Origin: Chloroflexota bacterium
GTDB lineage: Bacteria; Chloroflexota; Dehalococcoidia; UBA3495
Direction of reading: 5' to 3'
Assembly (NCBI GenBank): GCA_022563275.1
Contig: JADFNR010000076.1
Span: 10,343-16,127 of the forward strand
Length of the DNA stretch: 5,785 nucleotides
Positions 4,433-5,785 of this stretch are shown here, piece after piece. The notes beneath the pieces were generated by a model, which saw only the letters and a list, made by a program, of their open reading frames with translations, made no database searches and had not been told where the DNA came from. Made by a program: the position numbers and the translations under genes. Position 1 is the first letter of the stretch, and every line of letters starts with the position of its first letter.

Positions 4433-5785
4433 TTACCGGGCGCCCTTAACTAGGTTTGGAAGCCATAAGGCGATATCGGGGAAGATGATCAACATGACAA
4501 TCATGGCCGCCATCACCGCCATGAAGGGCAGCACGCCGATGTACACATCCGTGATGGTGCCTACCTGCTCCGACAGGCCGGACGCTTCCGCCATCTCCGC
4601 TTGGACATCCCTCCGCACTCCATGGAGCACGTACAGGTTGATGCCCTCGGGCGGACTGATGAGCGCGGCCTCCACCAAGATCACCATGATGATCCCGAAC
4701 CACACCAGGTCCACCCCAGTCGCCACCAGGGCCGGCGCCAGGATGGGCACCGTGGTTACCAACATGGCGAAACTCTCCATGAAGGTGCCCAGCAGCAGGT
4801 AGAAGATCACCAGCACGATCACCAACTGAGTACCGCTCAAGTCCATGCCGATGATCCACTGGGAGATGTCATGGGAGATTCCCAGCCGGGCGAAGGCGAA
4901 ACTAAGCGTGAAGGCGGAGACGACGATCAACATGATCATCGACGATGTCCTGACCGTGGACAGGATCGCGTCTTTAAGCATGTCCCAATTGACGGTCATG
5001 GATTGGCGCAACTGTCCTTCAACCAATGGGTACCGCTCTTGTATTCTGCCCATCAATCCGGTCTGGGGGACGGAACCGCCGAATTTCTGCACTACCCATC
5101 CTGTGATTGCCGGTCCCGAATTGTTGATCACCGCCAATACAAAGGCTCCAGTAACACCGAATGCCGCCGCCTCGGTGGGGGTGGCCCAGCCGGCGTAGAT
5201 CGACCCCAAAACCACCATGATTATCAATGCGATGGGAATCATGGAAATCAGGCCGATAAACTTGAGGCGCCAACTTACTCTCGGCTCCTTGGGCGCGATG
5301 GATGGGAACACTATTGACGCGCCGACGATCATGGCCATCATCATGGCGGCCAACATGAACCCGGGGATGAACCCCGCCAGATATAGCCTTCCGATGGACT
5401 CTTCTACGAGCACACCGTATACGATCAGGCCGATGCTGGGAGGGATCAGGATGCCCAAGGTGCCCCCGGCGGCCAGCGAGCCGATCACCAACCGTTCGCT
5501 GTACCCCCGCTGCCGGAAGACCGGCAGAGCCACACGGCTGATGGTCGCCGATGTGGCCACGCTGGACCCGGAGCAGGCGGCGAAGATGGCGCAGGAGGCG
5601 ATATTGGTGTGGATCAACCCGCCGGGCATAAAAGCTATCCAGCGTGAGACCGCGCTGTACATCTTCTCACCCATGCCGCTCCGGAGCATGAACTCCCCCA
5701 TCATGAGGAAGAGCGGGATGGCGATCAGGATGAAGTTGGTGTTCGTCTCCCATGCTTTGTTGCCCATGATGTTCCACAGGGGCGC
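4433..5785 (-). CDS. dctM: TRAP transporter large permease (DctM type), N-terminus beyond window
   Basis: This is the large membrane subunit of a tripartite ATP-independent periplasmic transporter, which imports organic acids and similar solutes using an ion gradient with a binding protein and a small permease. The frame remains open to base 5785, so the ATG at 5767 is internal. Numbered from that Met, diagnostic blocks are LIAIPLFLMMGEFMLRSG (14-31), CSGSSVATSATIS (65-77), GTLGILIPPSIGLIVYG (102-118), GWATPTEAAAFGV (193-205), the TVRTSS start of a membrane helix (271-276), FMESFAMLVTTVPILAP (329-345), ISPPEGINLYV (370-380) and VLPFMAVM (412-419). Many hydrophobic membrane segments are evident. 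A hydrophilic stretch at about 217-265 makes the central loop longer than usual. The second PP motif reads PPEG rather than the commoner PPVG. It ends in TAA at 4435-4433. The symbol is at family level only; DctP and DctQ partners are not in the window. Confidence 0.95.
   Translation of the reverse strand, partial: APLWNIMGNKAWETNTNFILIAIPLFLMMGEFMLRSGMGEKMYSAVSRWIAFMPGGLIHTNIASCAIFAACSGSSVATSATISRVALPVFRQRGYSERLVIGSLAAGGTLGILIPPSIGLIVYGVLVEESIGRLYLAGFIPGFMLAAMMMAMIVGASIVFPSIAPKEPRVSWRLKFIGLISMIPIALIIMVVLGSIYAGWATPTEAAAFGVTGAFVLAVINNSGPAITGWVVQKFGGSVPQTGLMGRIQERYPLVEGQLRQSMTVNWDMLKDAILSTVRTSSMIMLIVVSAFTLSFAFARLGISHDISQWIIGMDLSGTQLVIVLVIFYLLLGTFMESFAMLVTTVPILAPALVATGVDLVWFGIIMVILVEAALISPPEGINLYVLHGVRRDVQAEMAEASGLSEQVGTITDVYIGVLPFMAVMAAMIVMLIIFPDIALWLPNLVKGAR

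Noticed and set aside
4601..5317. Long plus-strand reading frame (238 residues), very rich in His, Asp and Gln
   Set aside because: It is the antisense shadow of the TRAP permease, whose Ile/Met/Val-rich codons read as His/Asp on the other strand. It has no family resemblance, and the permease is unambiguous.

Overview
This 5.8-kb window is gene-dense, GC-rich bacterial DNA with GTG, TTG and ATG starts, little intergenic space and no RNA genes, transposases or CRISPR repeats. The gene mix (a CorC/HlyC protein, a histidine phosphatase and TilS next to catabolic genes and a TRAP permease) would suit an uncultured marine or soil bacterium, for example a Chloroflexota/SAR202-like lineage. That placement is inference only, because no marker gene here is decisive.

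Left part (1-2430, + strand): a tightly packed housekeeping cluster. It opens with the C-terminal end of a CNNM/CorC-type membrane protein (its CorC_HlyC domain). A histidine phosphatase follows, overlapping it by four bases (GTGA), and 12 bp later comes a full-length tRNA(Ile)-lysidine synthase, TilS. The three are probably co-transcribed.

Middle (2450-4314): a metal-dependent-hydrolase-like protein resembling the DUF6282 family lies on the minus strand and converges on tilS with only 19 bp between the stops. It is divergent from an SDR-fold protein on the plus strand. The 230-bp region between them holds a good sigma70-like promoter for the DUF6282-like gene (perfect TTGACA, 17-bp spacer), a weaker candidate promoter for the SDR gene, and two perfect short palindromes. 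One palindrome sits on the -10 element of the hydrolase-type gene. The SDR keeps a recognisable glycine-rich nucleotide-binding loop but has lost the usual catalytic Tyr and Lys (Ser and Arg in their places), as in a divergent BKR-like SDR subgroup.

Right part (4347-5785): a perfect 40-bp palindrome works as the likely bidirectional terminator between the SDR gene and the converging minus-strand gene. That gene is the large permease (DctM type) of a TRAP transporter, and its N-terminus lies beyond the right edge. It appears to have an enlarged central loop.

The hydrolase-like gene, the SDR and the TRAP permease plausibly belong to a locus for uptake and breakdown of an organic acid or related small molecule. 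The substrate cannot be read from the sequence. I see no clear evidence of a wholly new system. The points most worth following are the catalytically atypical SDR, the palindrome-decorated divergent control region with the uncharacterised DUF6282-like enzyme, and the loop insertion in the permease.
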